Positions 9,301 through 16,850 of a stretch of 64,000 bases of DNA are shown here, piece after piece. Below the pieces are notes generated by a model. It did not search any database. It was not told where the DNA came from and saw only the letters and a program-made list of their open reading frames with translations. Source of the stretch: JAJUFS01 sp964599565 (GTDB lineage: Bacteria; Pseudomonadota; Gammaproteobacteria; Natronospirales; JAJUFS01); the NCBI GenBank assembly GCA_964599565.1, contig CAZRFE010000001.1, forward strand, positions 58,097 through 122,096, in the 5' to 3' direction. Made by a program: the position numbers and the translations under genes. The first letter of the stretch is position 1; every line of letters starts with the position of its first letter.

Positions 9301-10599
9301 TCAATAGGAAACACGATGCACGCCGGCAACCACCGGCCGGCGCGTTGAAACGTTGACCGACCCCATGTCCCGGCTTTCGAGCGCGCCGCCACCCGCGCCG
9401 ACGAACTCGACGCGCAGATGATGCTCGCCCGGCGGCAGTGTTGCACGCAGGAGGTAGATTGCATCGGGCAGCGTGCTCCAGCTGCGCGTATCCGCGTTCT
9501 CGAGCACCGCGGATGCGAAGTTGAGCAGGAACTCCATGCCCTGACTGTTCTCTCCCGCCTCGTTCGCCACACGATTCTTCACGATGTTGCGCGCGATGGA
9601 ACGCGCGATCAGTCCCGGCAGTTCGTCGTCGAGCGCGCGCTGCGCCGCGGCCGAAAGATCCTCCACCCGTTCCGCACGCCCGATCTCATGCTGGTCCTCG
9701 ACAAGCACGACGCGCCGCGCGCTGCCCGAACGCTCGCGAAGCGCGGGCAACGAGATGCGATAGAACTTTCCGCTCGTGATGTCCTGGTGCAGGCTTGATA
9801 CCTCGTAACGCTGTGGCACGAGTCCCGTCGTTGCAACCACGATCACTTCACCGGCGGAACGCTTCGCGAGCGCTTCCGCCTGCGCGTTGCGGTCTTCGCC
9901 GAAGCGCTTCACGTAGGCATCGTGTTCCGCATCAAGACCCACCCGATCCGTGAGCATCAGCAGGCGCAGCTGCAGATCTTCCGGCACGCGGCCCAGCGCG
10001 CCGTTGCGATCGTAGGCTTCCAGCGCCTTGCGGTATGCAATCAGCGCGTTGTCGTCTTCCTGCAATCCTTCGAAGATGATGCCTGACAGGTAACGCGCGA
10101 ACGCATCGCCGCCTTCCGGTGCAACGCCGTCGTACTCACGCCGCAACAGAAGGTCGATCTGCAGCGCTTCGACGCGCGCGCCATCCCAGTTGCCGAGTTC
10201 GAGCTGGTTGATGGCCTGCAGGACATGCAGCTGCAGGCGCTCGAACGGCCTCGGCTGGTAGCTTGTCGTGCCTTCCGCGAGCGCGAATCGTCCGGCGGTT
10301 TCGCTGATGCTTGTCGCTTCCTGGTAGATCATCAGCGGCTTCGCGGCCTCGAACGCCGCGACGCTTCCCGCGATATCGCCGTTCATGCGCAACAACATGC
10401 CCTTGCTGATGTAATACAGCGCTTCATTGCGAAACCCGGCATCGAGCTGATCGAGACGCGCGAGCGCATCCGCGGGGCGTCCCTGCTGGAGCGCGAGTTC
10501 GACGTCGCGCAGCGCATGCCCGTACATCGCGCACGCGCCAAGCAGCGCGCACATCGCAACAACCGCGCCGCAGCCGGCCATCCGCCACGCGAAACGCAT
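9301..10599 (-). CDS. TPR-like outer-membrane lipoprotein
   Basis: A 432-residue lipoprotein with lipobox LLGAC and Ala at +2. Residues 28-230 are helical with tetratricopeptide-like periodicity (LQQGRPADALARLDQL, AGSVAAFEAAKPL, DNALIAYRKALEAY). The C-terminal half is beta-rich (EVIVVATTGLVPQRYE and the final LPPGEHHLRVEFVG). It resembles the COG3014-type lipoproteins often found beside lpoB-like genes, although I assign that from memory of gene order and fold, not from a search. It sits 20 bp after lpoB and 14 bp before the last lipoprotein. The start has only a weak ribosome-binding site; ATG at 10581 is an alternative but would shorten the signal peptide. Confidence 0.72.
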   Translation of the reverse strand: MRFAWRMAGCGAVVAMCALLGACAMYGHALRDVELALQQGRPADALARLDQLDAGFRNEALYYISKGMLLRMNGDIAGSVAAFEAAKPLMIYQEATSISETAGRFALAEGTTSYQPRPFERLQLHVLQAINQLELGNWDGARVEALQIDLLLRREYDGVAPEGGDAFARYLSGIIFEGLQEDDNALIAYRKALEAYDRNGALGRVPEDLQLRLLMLTDRVGLDAEHDAYVKRFGEDRNAQAEALAKRSAGEVIVVATTGLVPQRYEVSSLHQDITSGKFYRISLPALRERSGSARRVVLVEDQHEIGRAERVEDLSAAAQRALDDELPGLIARSIARNIVKNRVANEAGENSQGMEFLLNFASAVLENADTRSWSTLPDAIYLLRATLPPGEHHLRVEFVGAGGGALESRDMGSVNVSTRRPVVAGVHRVSY

Positions 10600-10619
10600 C
10601 GTGCGTCACACCGCGATCG

Positions 10620-11228
10620 TCACGGGCGGAAGCTGCCGCGCGCGATGTCCTTCTTGATCTTCTTCTGGCCGATCCACACCTTGCGGTTGTCCGCCATGCT
10701 GATCAGTTCGAGATCGACCTGGTAGAACACCACCTGCCGCTTGCCTTCCGCATCGATGATGGTGTTGATGCTGCCGTTGAGCATGTAGTCCGCCCCAAGC
10801 TCGCGCCCCATCGCGTTTCGCGTCTGCTCGCTTGCATGCACGTCCTGGTCCGCGCGCTCCTCGCGCACGGAGCCGCGCTCGCTGCGGCTCGCAACGAAAT
10901 CCACGCGCCCGGAATTGATCATCGCGCGCTCGATGTCCTTGATGAACGTCTGCACGTTGATGTGTTCATGGCTGAGGTTGCGCACGTCGCCGACGATCAC
11001 CGCCGGCTGGCCGCCTTCGCGCGAGCGATGCTGGTCGATCCACGGACGTGCAAGCATGTCGGCGATCATTTCCTCGGAAACAAGGCGCGAATCGGTATCG
11101 TTCCACTGTCCGCTGAGATCCGTGGTGCTGCCCGGATCAATGCGCTCGACCTTCGTCGAGCTGCACGCGGCAAGCGCGATGCAGGCGGCGGCAATGACGG
11201 CAAATGCGCGGGTTTGTTCAAGTCGCAT
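10620..11228 (-). CDS. lpoB: penicillin-binding protein activator LpoB
   Basis: Outer-membrane lipoprotein that in Enterobacteriaceae reaches through the peptidoglycan to stimulate the bifunctional synthase PBP1b. The 202-residue protein has a signal peptide with lipobox LAAC and Ser at +2. The rest matches the LpoB fold: DLSGQWNDTDSRLVSEEM, RPAVIVGDVRN-like strand (PAVIVGDVRNLSHEHIN), TFIKDIERAMINSGRVDFVAS, and LGADYMLNGSINTI. ATG at 11228 lies 8 bases after GGAGGAG and is preferred to the ATG six bases earlier. It is second in the four-lipoprotein cluster. The gene for its usual partner (mrcB) is not in the window. Confidence 0.9.
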   Translation of the reverse strand: MRLEQTRAFAVIAAACIALAACSSTKVERIDPGSTTDLSGQWNDTDSRLVSEEMIADMLARPWIDQHRSREGGQPAVIVGDVRNLSHEHINVQTFIKDIERAMINSGRVDFVASRSERGSVREERADQDVHASEQTRNAMGRELGADYMLNGSINTIIDAEGKRQVVFYQVDLELISMADNRKVWIGQKKIKKDIARGSFRP

Positions 11229-11230
11229 GA

Positions 11231-11797
11231 TCATTTCTCCTCCGTGAAGCGGTCGAACAGCGTGTCGCCGTGCTGCGCGAAATGGTTCTGCAGCCCGTCG
11301 TGCATCTGGTTGGCGGACCCGACAATGCGTTTCACGCGCTCGAGATCCAGCTCCGCCTGGCTGTAGACCGTGCCGGTTTCCGGGTCGCGCCAGCGGCCGA
11401 TGATCTCGGTACCGCTCATGTTGAGCCGCGTGATGTTTTCGACGGAACGCGAGATTGCCTGCTCATCGACCGTGTTCGCGCCCGATCCTGCCGTCGCGAC
11501 GTAATCCTGCGAGACGACATGCATGAACGACGACAGCACGCGCGCGACTTCTGCCCGTGCGCGGTCGTCTGCCGTGGCGCGCTGCAGTTGCTCATCGCGC
11601 ATCTTCGGCGCGGAACCCATGCCGTGAATGAGGCGGCCGTCCTGGTTGTTCAGCGCCTGCGAACCTTCGTTCACCCAGTCGGGCGCATCTTCAATGCCGA
11701 GATCGCTTTCGATTTCAGTGCGTCCGCCGGCGCAGGCGGCGAGCCCTGCACCGAGCAGGCAGACAAGGAAAAATTGCGGCAAACGTTTGACGTGCAT
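11231..11797 (-). CDS. LPP20-like outer-membrane lipoprotein (short form)
   Basis: A 188-residue lipoprotein with lipobox LAAC and Ala at +2, first gene of the cluster. The segment APDWVNEGSQ, then HGMGSAP, then DRARAEVARVL follows the same order as in the 8294-9286 protein (PDWISG, GIGSA, RARADLAKTF), so the two are probably distant paralogues of the LPP20 family; the C-terminal half differs. A GAGGAGG site precedes ATG 11797; the frame is open upstream but without signal-peptide character. The stop codon nearly touches the lpoB start, indicating translational coupling. Confidence 0.75.
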   Translation of the reverse strand: MHVKRLPQFFLVCLLGAGLAACAGGRTEIESDLGIEDAPDWVNEGSQALNNQDGRLIHGMGSAPKMRDEQLQRATADDRARAEVARVLSSFMHVVSQDYVATAGSGANTVDEQAISRSVENITRLNMSGTEIIGRWRDPETGTVYSQAELDLERVKRIVGSANQMHDGLQNHFAQHGDTLFDRFTEEK

Positions 11798-11913
11798 GGC
11801 AGGCCTCCTCGGGAACCGCGCGGTCGTGTGCCGGGCGGCGGTCATTTATTGTCGCGACAGTTTACGTTCTCTCGGCAAAGCTGGCACTCATCCCACAAGA
11901 ATTCACCATTTCC

Positions 11914-12258
11914 TCACTCCGGGCCCCACAGCGCGGCATCCAGGTCCTTTTCCCGCCACCCGAAGAACCGGGACGGGACGCGGCCGCCGACCAGTGTCAC
12001 GCGCTCCTTCGCGAGCCTTGCCACCTGCTCGGCATACGGCGCGCTGCCTTCGGGGAAGGCGGGCCGGCCGTCGGCGCGAAGCACGCGATGCCACGGCAGC
12101 CGCGCGGTTGCAGACGATTCGCGCAGCATCCGGCCGACGAGGCGTGCACGTCCCGGCAGCCCGGCCTTGCACGCGACCTCCCCGTACGCGGCGACGCGGC
12201 CGCGCGGAATCGCGCGGATGGCCGCGAAGATGGCGGATTGGACGGCGTCGGGAGACAT
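11914..12258 (-). CDS. alkyltransferase-like protein (ATL), MGMT family
   Basis: A 114-residue protein homologous to the C-terminal DNA-binding domain of O6-alkylguanine-DNA alkyltransferase. It has the helix-turn-helix region (IPRGRVAAYGEVACKAGLPGRARLVGRML) with the Arg finger, and PWHRV where true transferases have PCHRV. Replacement of the acceptor cysteine by tryptophan is the hallmark of ATL proteins, which bind alkylated guanine and recruit nucleotide excision repair instead of repairing it directly. The start is uncertain: ATG 12258 gives the usual length but no clear ribosome-binding site; GTG 12282 is an in-frame alternative directly after AAGGA. Monocistronic. Confidence 0.88.
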   Translation of the reverse strand: MSPDAVQSAIFAAIRAIPRGRVAAYGEVACKAGLPGRARLVGRMLRESSATARLPWHRVLRADGRPAFPEGSAPYAEQVARLAKERVTLVGGRVPSRFFGWREKDLDAALWGPE

Positions 12259-12387
12259 GGCGCGCAGGTTACCAGCGCGCACTCCTTATTAAGAGCGCGC
12301 CATCGCGAAAATTTACACGGCTGCCGGAATTCCGCCTGCCGTAAGTTGCTGTTCTGAAAAGCTTTAGGGTATTTAACCGATATTCGA

Positions 12388-12399
12388 GAAGCATGCTTC
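12388..12399. promoter_or_regulatory. 12-bp palindrome upstream of the small gene at 12439
   Basis: GAAGCATGCTTC is a perfect 12-bp palindrome 39 bases before the ATG at 12439. It could be an operator or an RNA hairpin; no regulator is identifiable and a palindrome of this length can occur by chance. Confidence 0.25.
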
Positions 12400-12438
12400 G
12401 GGGTAAACAGTCTCTCAAAGGAGACACAGGCAGATGTC

Positions 12439-12786
12439 ATGAACCGGCAAATTCCGCCTATCGAATGCCTCGCACTTGCGCGCCAGGCGAACGACGCGCG
12501 CGCAACGCTTGCCGCTCCCCCGCATCCAGGCCGTTGCTTCCTGGTCCAGGCCCGCTTCGTCGGGCGCATGCCGTTTCGCATTGCGAGCCTTGCGCAGGAC
12601 AACGACCTGTACCTCGGCCGTCGCGGCCAGTGGTGTTCACGCGCAAAGGCCTTGCGTTTCAGGACGCGTGCCGCCGCGGAACGCGCCCTGCACGACAAGT
12701 GGATCCGGCTTCGAGATGCGGGAAACCGCTCCGTCATCCTCTCGATCATCCAGCCGCTGACCTGCATTGCGCAGTCCTCGCACTGA
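12439..12786 (+). CDS. small protein of unknown family, paralogue of the convergent gene at 12801-13043
   Basis: I do not recognise the family of this 115-residue protein. Residues 38-104 align without gaps to residues 12-78 of the neighbouring minus-strand protein with 41 of 67 identical, including YLG-RGQW-SR-KAL, FRTR-AAERAL, KW-RLR and SVILS. The first 37 residues have no counterpart. There is no signal peptide or membrane segment; the protein is very basic (many Arg). AAAGGAGA lies about 15 bases before the ATG, a rather long spacing. The conserved paralogy across two separate reading frames is strong evidence that both genes are real. Function unknown; a small nucleic-acid-binding protein would fit the charge. 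Confidence 0.7.
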   Translation: MNRQIPPIECLALARQANDARATLAAPPHPGRCFLVQARFVGRMPFRIASLAQDNDLYLGRRGQWCSRAKALRFRTRAAAERALHDKWIRLRDAGNRSVILSIIQPLTCIAQSSH

Positions 12787-12800
12787 ATCAACCGTCGAAT

Positions 12801-13043
12801 TCACGCCTTCACGACGCTCAGGATCACCGACTTGCTGCCCGTGTTGCGCAGGCGGTTCCATTTTTCCTGCAGCGCGCGTTCCGCCGCTTCGCGGGTGCGG
12901 AATGTCAGCGCCTTTTCACGCGATGCCCATTGTCCGCGATGTCCAAGGTAGATGGCGTTCATGTCTGCCAGCGATTCGAGGTTCGTGCGAACGCCATCCA
13001 CGAACCTTGCACGTATCGCGTATTGAACGGCCCGTTTCGTCAC
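12801..13043 (-). CDS. small protein of unknown family, paralogue of the convergent gene at 12439-12786
   Basis: An 80-residue basic protein, 61 percent identical over 67 residues to the convergent neighbour whose stop codon is 14 bp away. It consists almost wholly of the shared domain: a beta-like N-terminus, then YLGHRGQWASREKALTFRT and the helix REAAERALQEKWNRLR, ending in a SVILSVV strand. The alternating strand-helix-strand pattern suggests a compact alpha/beta fold. A Fur-box-like sequence lies 26 bases upstream of its start, which hints at iron control. No partner gene is adjacent and the function is unknown. Confidence 0.72.
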   Translation of the reverse strand: MTKRAVQYAIRARFVDGVRTNLESLADMNAIYLGHRGQWASREKALTFRTREAAERALQEKWNRLRNTGSKSVILSVVKA

Positions 13044-13068
13044 CGCCTCCGGCCCTCCTTCACACTCT

Positions 13069-13087
13069 AATAATGGTTATCACTTTC
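13069..13087 (-). promoter_or_regulatory. possible Fur box upstream of the 80-residue paralogue
   Basis: AATAATGGTTATCACTTTC matches the 19-bp E. coli Fur consensus at 14 of 19 positions, including both ATAATG and ATCA cores. It ends 26 bases upstream of the ATG at 13043, a normal operator position. The rest of the region to 13273 shows nothing further. Confidence 0.45.
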
Positions 13088-13273
13088 GCGCGCAGCATGA
13101 ATCAGGCGCGAACGCGTTACCTATAGGTGAATGCATTTAACGCGAACTTTCCGTGACAGAGTTGGTGCGAACGTTGCAAACCGGAAATGAAAACGGGAAG
13201 TGCGCGCTCACTTGTTTTCCGCGAACGCAGCAAGATGGAAGTGATGCGCCGTCATGATGACGGCGCGCAAAGG

Positions 13274-14275
13274 CTAGCGCGTCATTCCGTCACGCAGGCG
13301 TTTCATCATCTGCGTGTCATCGGGCAGCAGGTCTGCTTCCGGCAGCCGCTCGAGCAGTTCCAGCCAGCCTGCGTCCTGCGCATACGCACGCTGCAGGTAC
13401 GGCAACGCATCTTCCACGCGATTCACGCTCGCAAGCGAAACGCCGACCCAGAACGGCGCTTCACCGTCCGTCGCGCTGTCGGGAACGAGTTTCATTGCAG
13501 CCGAATACGCTTCCAGCGCCTTGTCGATGTCGCCATCGGCGACATGCACATCACCTTCATTCAGCTTGTGGTACGCGCGCTGCAAGGTCACGAGACGCTT
13601 GAGTTCCGCAACGGGATCAGCGTGATCCTCGACGCGAAGATCGAACAGCCGGTCCTGCCATGCGAGACCCGTCGGCTCGCCCGACACCACGATCAGTGCC
13701 GCCGATTGCCGGCCGCGCACGTCGCCGCCGGCGCGTTCCGCGGCTTCCAGTGCCGCGATCATGCGTGCAGCGAGATCGCCCGCTGACGCTTCAAATGCCT
13801 TCGACATCGCCTCCGGCACGCCCGCCTTCGCCATCATGTTGGCCTGCACGGAATAATTCTCGCCGACGACATGATTCGCGAAGCGTATTGCGCCATCGCC
13901 GGTATGCGCGGCAACGTTGCCGCGCGCATCGATCATCGCCACCTGGCGCACACTCTCGTTCACATCCGTCGTCACAAGCGCGCGCAATGCGTCTGTCGCC
14001 GAACGTCCGGTGCGCATCAATTCAAGTCCGAGCGGCCCATACGCCGGTTCCACGAAGGATTGAGTCGCCACCGCGCCAACGCCCGCCTCGGCCCACGGGA
14101 CGACCTGTCCGACGGAAAACCAGTGCGATTGCACGGCCACGCCGAATTCACCGGTGGCAGGATCGCGCGCGACGATCGAATACGTCGCAACGGGCCGGCG
14201 AATCTTCGCGAAATCCGCCGCGAGCACGGGCAGCGCGATCATGGAAAGCACGATCATCAGCAGGATCTTGCGCAT
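13274..14275 (-). CDS. secreted DUF1028 (Ntn-hydrolase-like) protein with TPR tail
   Basis: A 333-residue exported protein. Signal peptide at residues 1-19 (MRKILLMIVLSMIALPVLAA). Residues about 28-220 are a DUF1028 domain: TYSIVARDPATGEFGVAVQS, WAEAGVGAVATQSFVEPAYG, GLELMRTG, then NVAAHTGDGA and GLAWQDRLFDLRVEDH. The DUF1028 fold belongs to the N-terminal-nucleophile hydrolase superfamily, but the reaction is not established. Residues 225-310 are TPR-like (LQRAYHKLNEGDVHVADGDIDKALEAYSAAMKL and a second repeat). Start at 14275 has GGAGAAG before it; the open frame upstream lacks a signal peptide. It is 73 bp downstream of hipA, probably a separate unit. Confidence 0.82.
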   Translation of the reverse strand: MRKILLMIVLSMIALPVLAADFAKIRRPVATYSIVARDPATGEFGVAVQSHWFSVGQVVPWAEAGVGAVATQSFVEPAYGPLGLELMRTGRSATDALRALVTTDVNESVRQVAMIDARGNVAAHTGDGAIRFANHVVGENYSVQANMMAKAGVPEAMSKAFEASAGDLAARMIAALEAAERAGGDVRGRQSAALIVVSGEPTGLAWQDRLFDLRVEDHADPVAELKRLVTLQRAYHKLNEGDVHVADGDIDKALEAYSAAMKLVPDSATDGEAPFWVGVSLASVNRVEDALPYLQRAYAQDAGWLELLERLPEADLLPDDTQMMKRLRDGMTR

Positions 14276-14348
14276 GGCTTCTTCTCCACTGTCGAACCGG
14301 ACATGAAGTGTGGCCTGTCGCCGCCACATCTTCCACGAATTTCACGCA

Positions 14349-15644
14349 TCAGATATCAAGGCGCATGTTCTTCTGAATCTGCGACGCCCATGTTTCGGGA
14401 ACACCGGCATCATTCGCATGGTCGCGCCAGCGGTCAACGGCTGCTCGCACCTCGTCGATGATCGTATCCGCCACTCCGCGCTTCATGCTCGCAACGCGTC
14501 CGCAGGCGCGAAGATCGTCACGCGTGAAATCGTCGCGCTTGCCGTTCACCGTCATCTGGTGCGTCGACGTCCAGGTGCCTTCGGGATTGTAGCTGTAGGT
14601 GACATCGAACGCGGGTGACAGCGCCCAGTGGCCGGACTTGTCCATGAGGAACGCGATGTTCTTGACGTGATCGTCCTGGTTGCGCGCGATGACGTTGAAC
14701 GCCATGCGGCGGAACTGCTGCTCGACGTCATCCATCGAAAGGCCGAGCCTGCGGATGACCGCAAGCGCCTGCTCGTAGGAATACGCACCGGCCATGTTGA
14801 AGTCGTAGTGCGCGAGCGCTGCGAGCGACTGCATGTGAAGCTTCGAGCCGTCGTCGCGACGATCGAAACGCTTCGTCATGAAATGCGCGCGACCGTCCTC
14901 GTGCATGAGATGGCATGCGCTCATGTTGATGCCTGCCGCCGCTGCCATCTTCGAGTACGCGTACTCGATCTTCCCGTAGCCGCGCGGATCTTCCAGTTCC
15001 TTGTCCTTGTTGCCGGCAACGCCATCGAACTTCAGCAGCCAGTATTCGAATCCTTCCCCTGCCGCGGCCTGGCCGGAACGCACTTCGTTCGTCTCCCGGT
15101 TCCATGCAATGAGCGCCTTCGCGCGCGCACCGCCGGCGGACGTGCCGACGCGCAGGATGTCGCGCAGTGCTTCTTCCCTGTCTTCGCGAAACGACACGCT
15201 GAAGTTCTGCCGGTGCGTGAGGATTTCCGAAGCAAGTTCGACGAGCGCGTCGACGCGAATGTCCTTCGCCGCGCCTGGCGATGGTCCGAGCGTGGGATGA
15301 AACTCCAGCGCGCCGACACCGCGCGTACCGACGTAGCACAACCGCTCGACGGCATCGAAGCTTTCCGGCGCGCGATTCTGCGTTGCGAGCCAGGCGTTGA
15401 TGAGCGCGTTGCCGAACTTGTCCGGCAGCGAATCCGCAAGCAGTCCCGGCAATCCGTGGAAACTCGCCGGCGAAAGTTCCGGAAAGCGGTACGGCGGTTT
15501 TGCGAGCGGCATCACGAGCGGCGAGATCTCGATGCCGCTCTCAGCGAATGCCGCGTCGTACTGGAAGCGTGCGAATGTTGCGCCTTCTTCAAGCGACACC
15601 GCGCCGATGGTCCGGCCCCAGAGCCGCACTTCCGCGAGCGTCAC
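14349..15644 (-). CDS. hipA: HipA-family serine/threonine kinase toxin
   Basis: A 431-residue HipA-type kinase, the toxin of a type II toxin-antitoxin pair; E. coli HipA phosphorylates GltX and induces persistence. Visible features are the N-terminal small domain (VRLWGRTIGAV), the phosphate-loop region TSAGGARAKALI, the catalytic ARNQDDHVKN with its Asp and Asn, and PAFDVTYSY supplying the metal-binding Asp. All catalytic residues are present, so it looks active. The start is GTG 15644, overlapping the hipB stop by four bases (GTGA), which couples toxin to antitoxin translation. The substrate is unknown because HipA paralogues target different aminoacyl-tRNA synthetases or other proteins. 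Confidence 0.92.
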   Translation of the reverse strand: MTLAEVRLWGRTIGAVSLEEGATFARFQYDAAFAESGIEISPLVMPLAKPPYRFPELSPASFHGLPGLLADSLPDKFGNALINAWLATQNRAPESFDAVERLCYVGTRGVGALEFHPTLGPSPGAAKDIRVDALVELASEILTHRQNFSVSFREDREEALRDILRVGTSAGGARAKALIAWNRETNEVRSGQAAAGEGFEYWLLKFDGVAGNKDKELEDPRGYGKIEYAYSKMAAAAGINMSACHLMHEDGRAHFMTKRFDRRDDGSKLHMQSLAALAHYDFNMAGAYSYEQALAVIRRLGLSMDDVEQQFRRMAFNVIARNQDDHVKNIAFLMDKSGHWALSPAFDVTYSYNPEGTWTSTHQMTVNGKRDDFTRDDLRACGRVASMKRGVADTIIDEVRAAVDRWRDHANDAGVPETWASQIQKNMRLDI

Positions 15645-15988
15645 GATTCATCTCCCCATTGCCAGGGCTTGCGTGACGAACGCGCACGCTTGCCGGTGCG
15701 GACACGCCGGCGCGGCTTGCCATGTCGCAGAAGATCCATCGGGCCGGGCGTTGCCGGCGGCAGCAAGGCATCAAGACCGCCAAGCAGTGAAAGCGTACGA
15801 AGCACGCGAACCAGGCTTGTGAGCTGGACCGAACTGCCCGCCTCCAGCCGCTCGACCGTGCGCTTGGAAACGCCCGATTCGCGCGCCAGTTCCTCCTGCG
15901 TATAGCCAGCCTCTACGCGGCGGTGCGTCATGCGAACGCCGAGTTCCGCGAGAACCGCGTTATCCACGAGTTCATTGCTGATCTTCAT
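15641..15988 (-). CDS. hipB: HipB-like antitoxin, XRE-family DNA-binding protein
   Basis: A 115-residue protein with a helix-turn-helix of the XRE/Cro class at residues about 15-70 (VRMTHRRVEAGYTQEELARE, GVSKRTVERLEAG). The C-terminal 40 residues are very basic (RHGKPRRRVRTGKRARSSRK), longer than in E. coli HipB. It should neutralise HipA and repress the operon by binding upstream dyads, which are present at 16003-16120. The start ATG has little Shine-Dalgarno signal. Confidence 0.9.
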   Translation of the reverse strand: MKISNELVDNAVLAELGVRMTHRRVEAGYTQEELARESGVSKRTVERLEAGSSVQLTSLVRVLRTLSLLGGLDALLPPATPGPMDLLRHGKPRRRVRTGKRARSSRKPWQWGDES

Positions 15989-16023
15989 TAATCGTCTTTT
16001 CTGGCGAAATTTAACTGCATAAA

Positions 16024-16120
16024 CCGATAATTCGCCGATTCAGGCGAAAAATCAACAGTCATTTTGCCGAACACACGACGTTATCCAGCACTTTTATCGA
16101 CAAAATTGGCGAATTATCGG
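16024..16120 (-). promoter_or_regulatory. dyad operator region of hipBA
   Basis: A perfect 13-bp inverted repeat, CCGATAATTCGCC at 16024-16036 and GGCGAATTATCGG at 16108-16120, with arms 71 bases apart. Inside the left arm a second dyad TTCGCC-N6-GGCGAA spans 16031-16048, and another GGCGAA is at 16003-16008. These sites cover the expected promoter of hipBA and are likely HipB-binding operators; the spacing would allow looping. Confidence 0.6.
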
Positions 16121-16187
16121 AAGCGGCTCCGGGAGCCGAGGACATCAGGGAAACGAGCAGAAGACAGGAATCCGGCAATCACAGGGT

Positions 16188-16221
16188 ACAAAAAAGGGTC
16201 AGGCTGCGAAGCCTGACCCTT
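16188..16221 (-). terminator. terminator downstream of tRNA-Thr
   Basis: 11-bp perfect stem (16195-16205 with 16210-16220, AGGGTCAGGCT and complement) and a GCGA/TCGC tetraloop. On the minus strand it is followed by a T6 tract. It lies 9 bases beyond the tRNA 3' end. Confidence 0.88.
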
Positions 16222-16229
16222 CTTGTTCG

Positions 16230-16305
<76 letters not shown>

Positions 16306-16367
16306 GTATCGCGGAAGGCGCGCATTATATGGGATGCCCCGGATGCGGGCAACGCAAATGGAGACAC

Positions 16368-16775
16368 TCAGCGGCGCGGACGAACGCGGATCACGACGTC
16401 GACGCCGGCGAGTTCGCTGCCCTGCGGAATCGCCGGCAGGCTTGCAAAACTCACCGCGCTGGTCGGGATGTCGCTGAGCTCGCCGCTGGACACATCATAG
16501 AAATGATGATGCTCGCAGGTGACGGAATCGTAGAAGACCCGTCCCGCGTCCACGACGACCTCACGCACCAGGCCACGCTCGCTGAACAGTTTCAGCGTGT
16601 TGTAGACCGTGGCGATGGACACGCGCCGCGAGGTGGCGTTGACCCGGGCGTGCACCTGTTCGGCCGTGAGATGTTGCGGACGGTTCAGCAGGACGCCGGC
16701 AATGGCAAGCCGCTGCGGCGTGGGAGTGATGCCCTGGCCGGCCAGGTGCGCCGTCATTTCGGGGGTATCAAGCAT
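16368..16775 (-). CDS. Fur-family metalloregulator (Irr/PerR-like, no CxxC)
   Basis: A 135-residue Fur-superfamily repressor. Winged helix at residues 15-75 (GITPTPQRLAIAGVLL, LTAEQVHARV, VSIATVYNTLKLFSERGLV), then the dimerisation and metal domain with FYDSVTCEHHHFYDV. It has a single cysteine (Cys87) and none of the CxxC structural-zinc motifs of classic Fur or PerR; the HHH cluster at 89-91 resembles heme/iron-responsive Irr proteins. So the likely signal is iron, heme or peroxide. The promoter side contains GGGAC-N15-GTCCC at 16776-16800, which could be an autoregulatory site. Monocistronic between tRNA-Thr and thiO. Confidence 0.85.
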   Translation of the reverse strand: MLDTPEMTAHLAGQGITPTPQRLAIAGVLLNRPQHLTAEQVHARVNATSRRVSIATVYNTLKLFSERGLVREVVVDAGRVFYDSVTCEHHHFYDVSSGELSDIPTSAVSFASLPAIPQGSELAGVDVVIRVRPRR

Positions 16776-16850
16776 GGGACAAGTATAGTTTTATGGTCCC
16801 GCACTCGTCCAATTCATTGTATTGACTGGATTTTCCGACTCAGGACGAAA

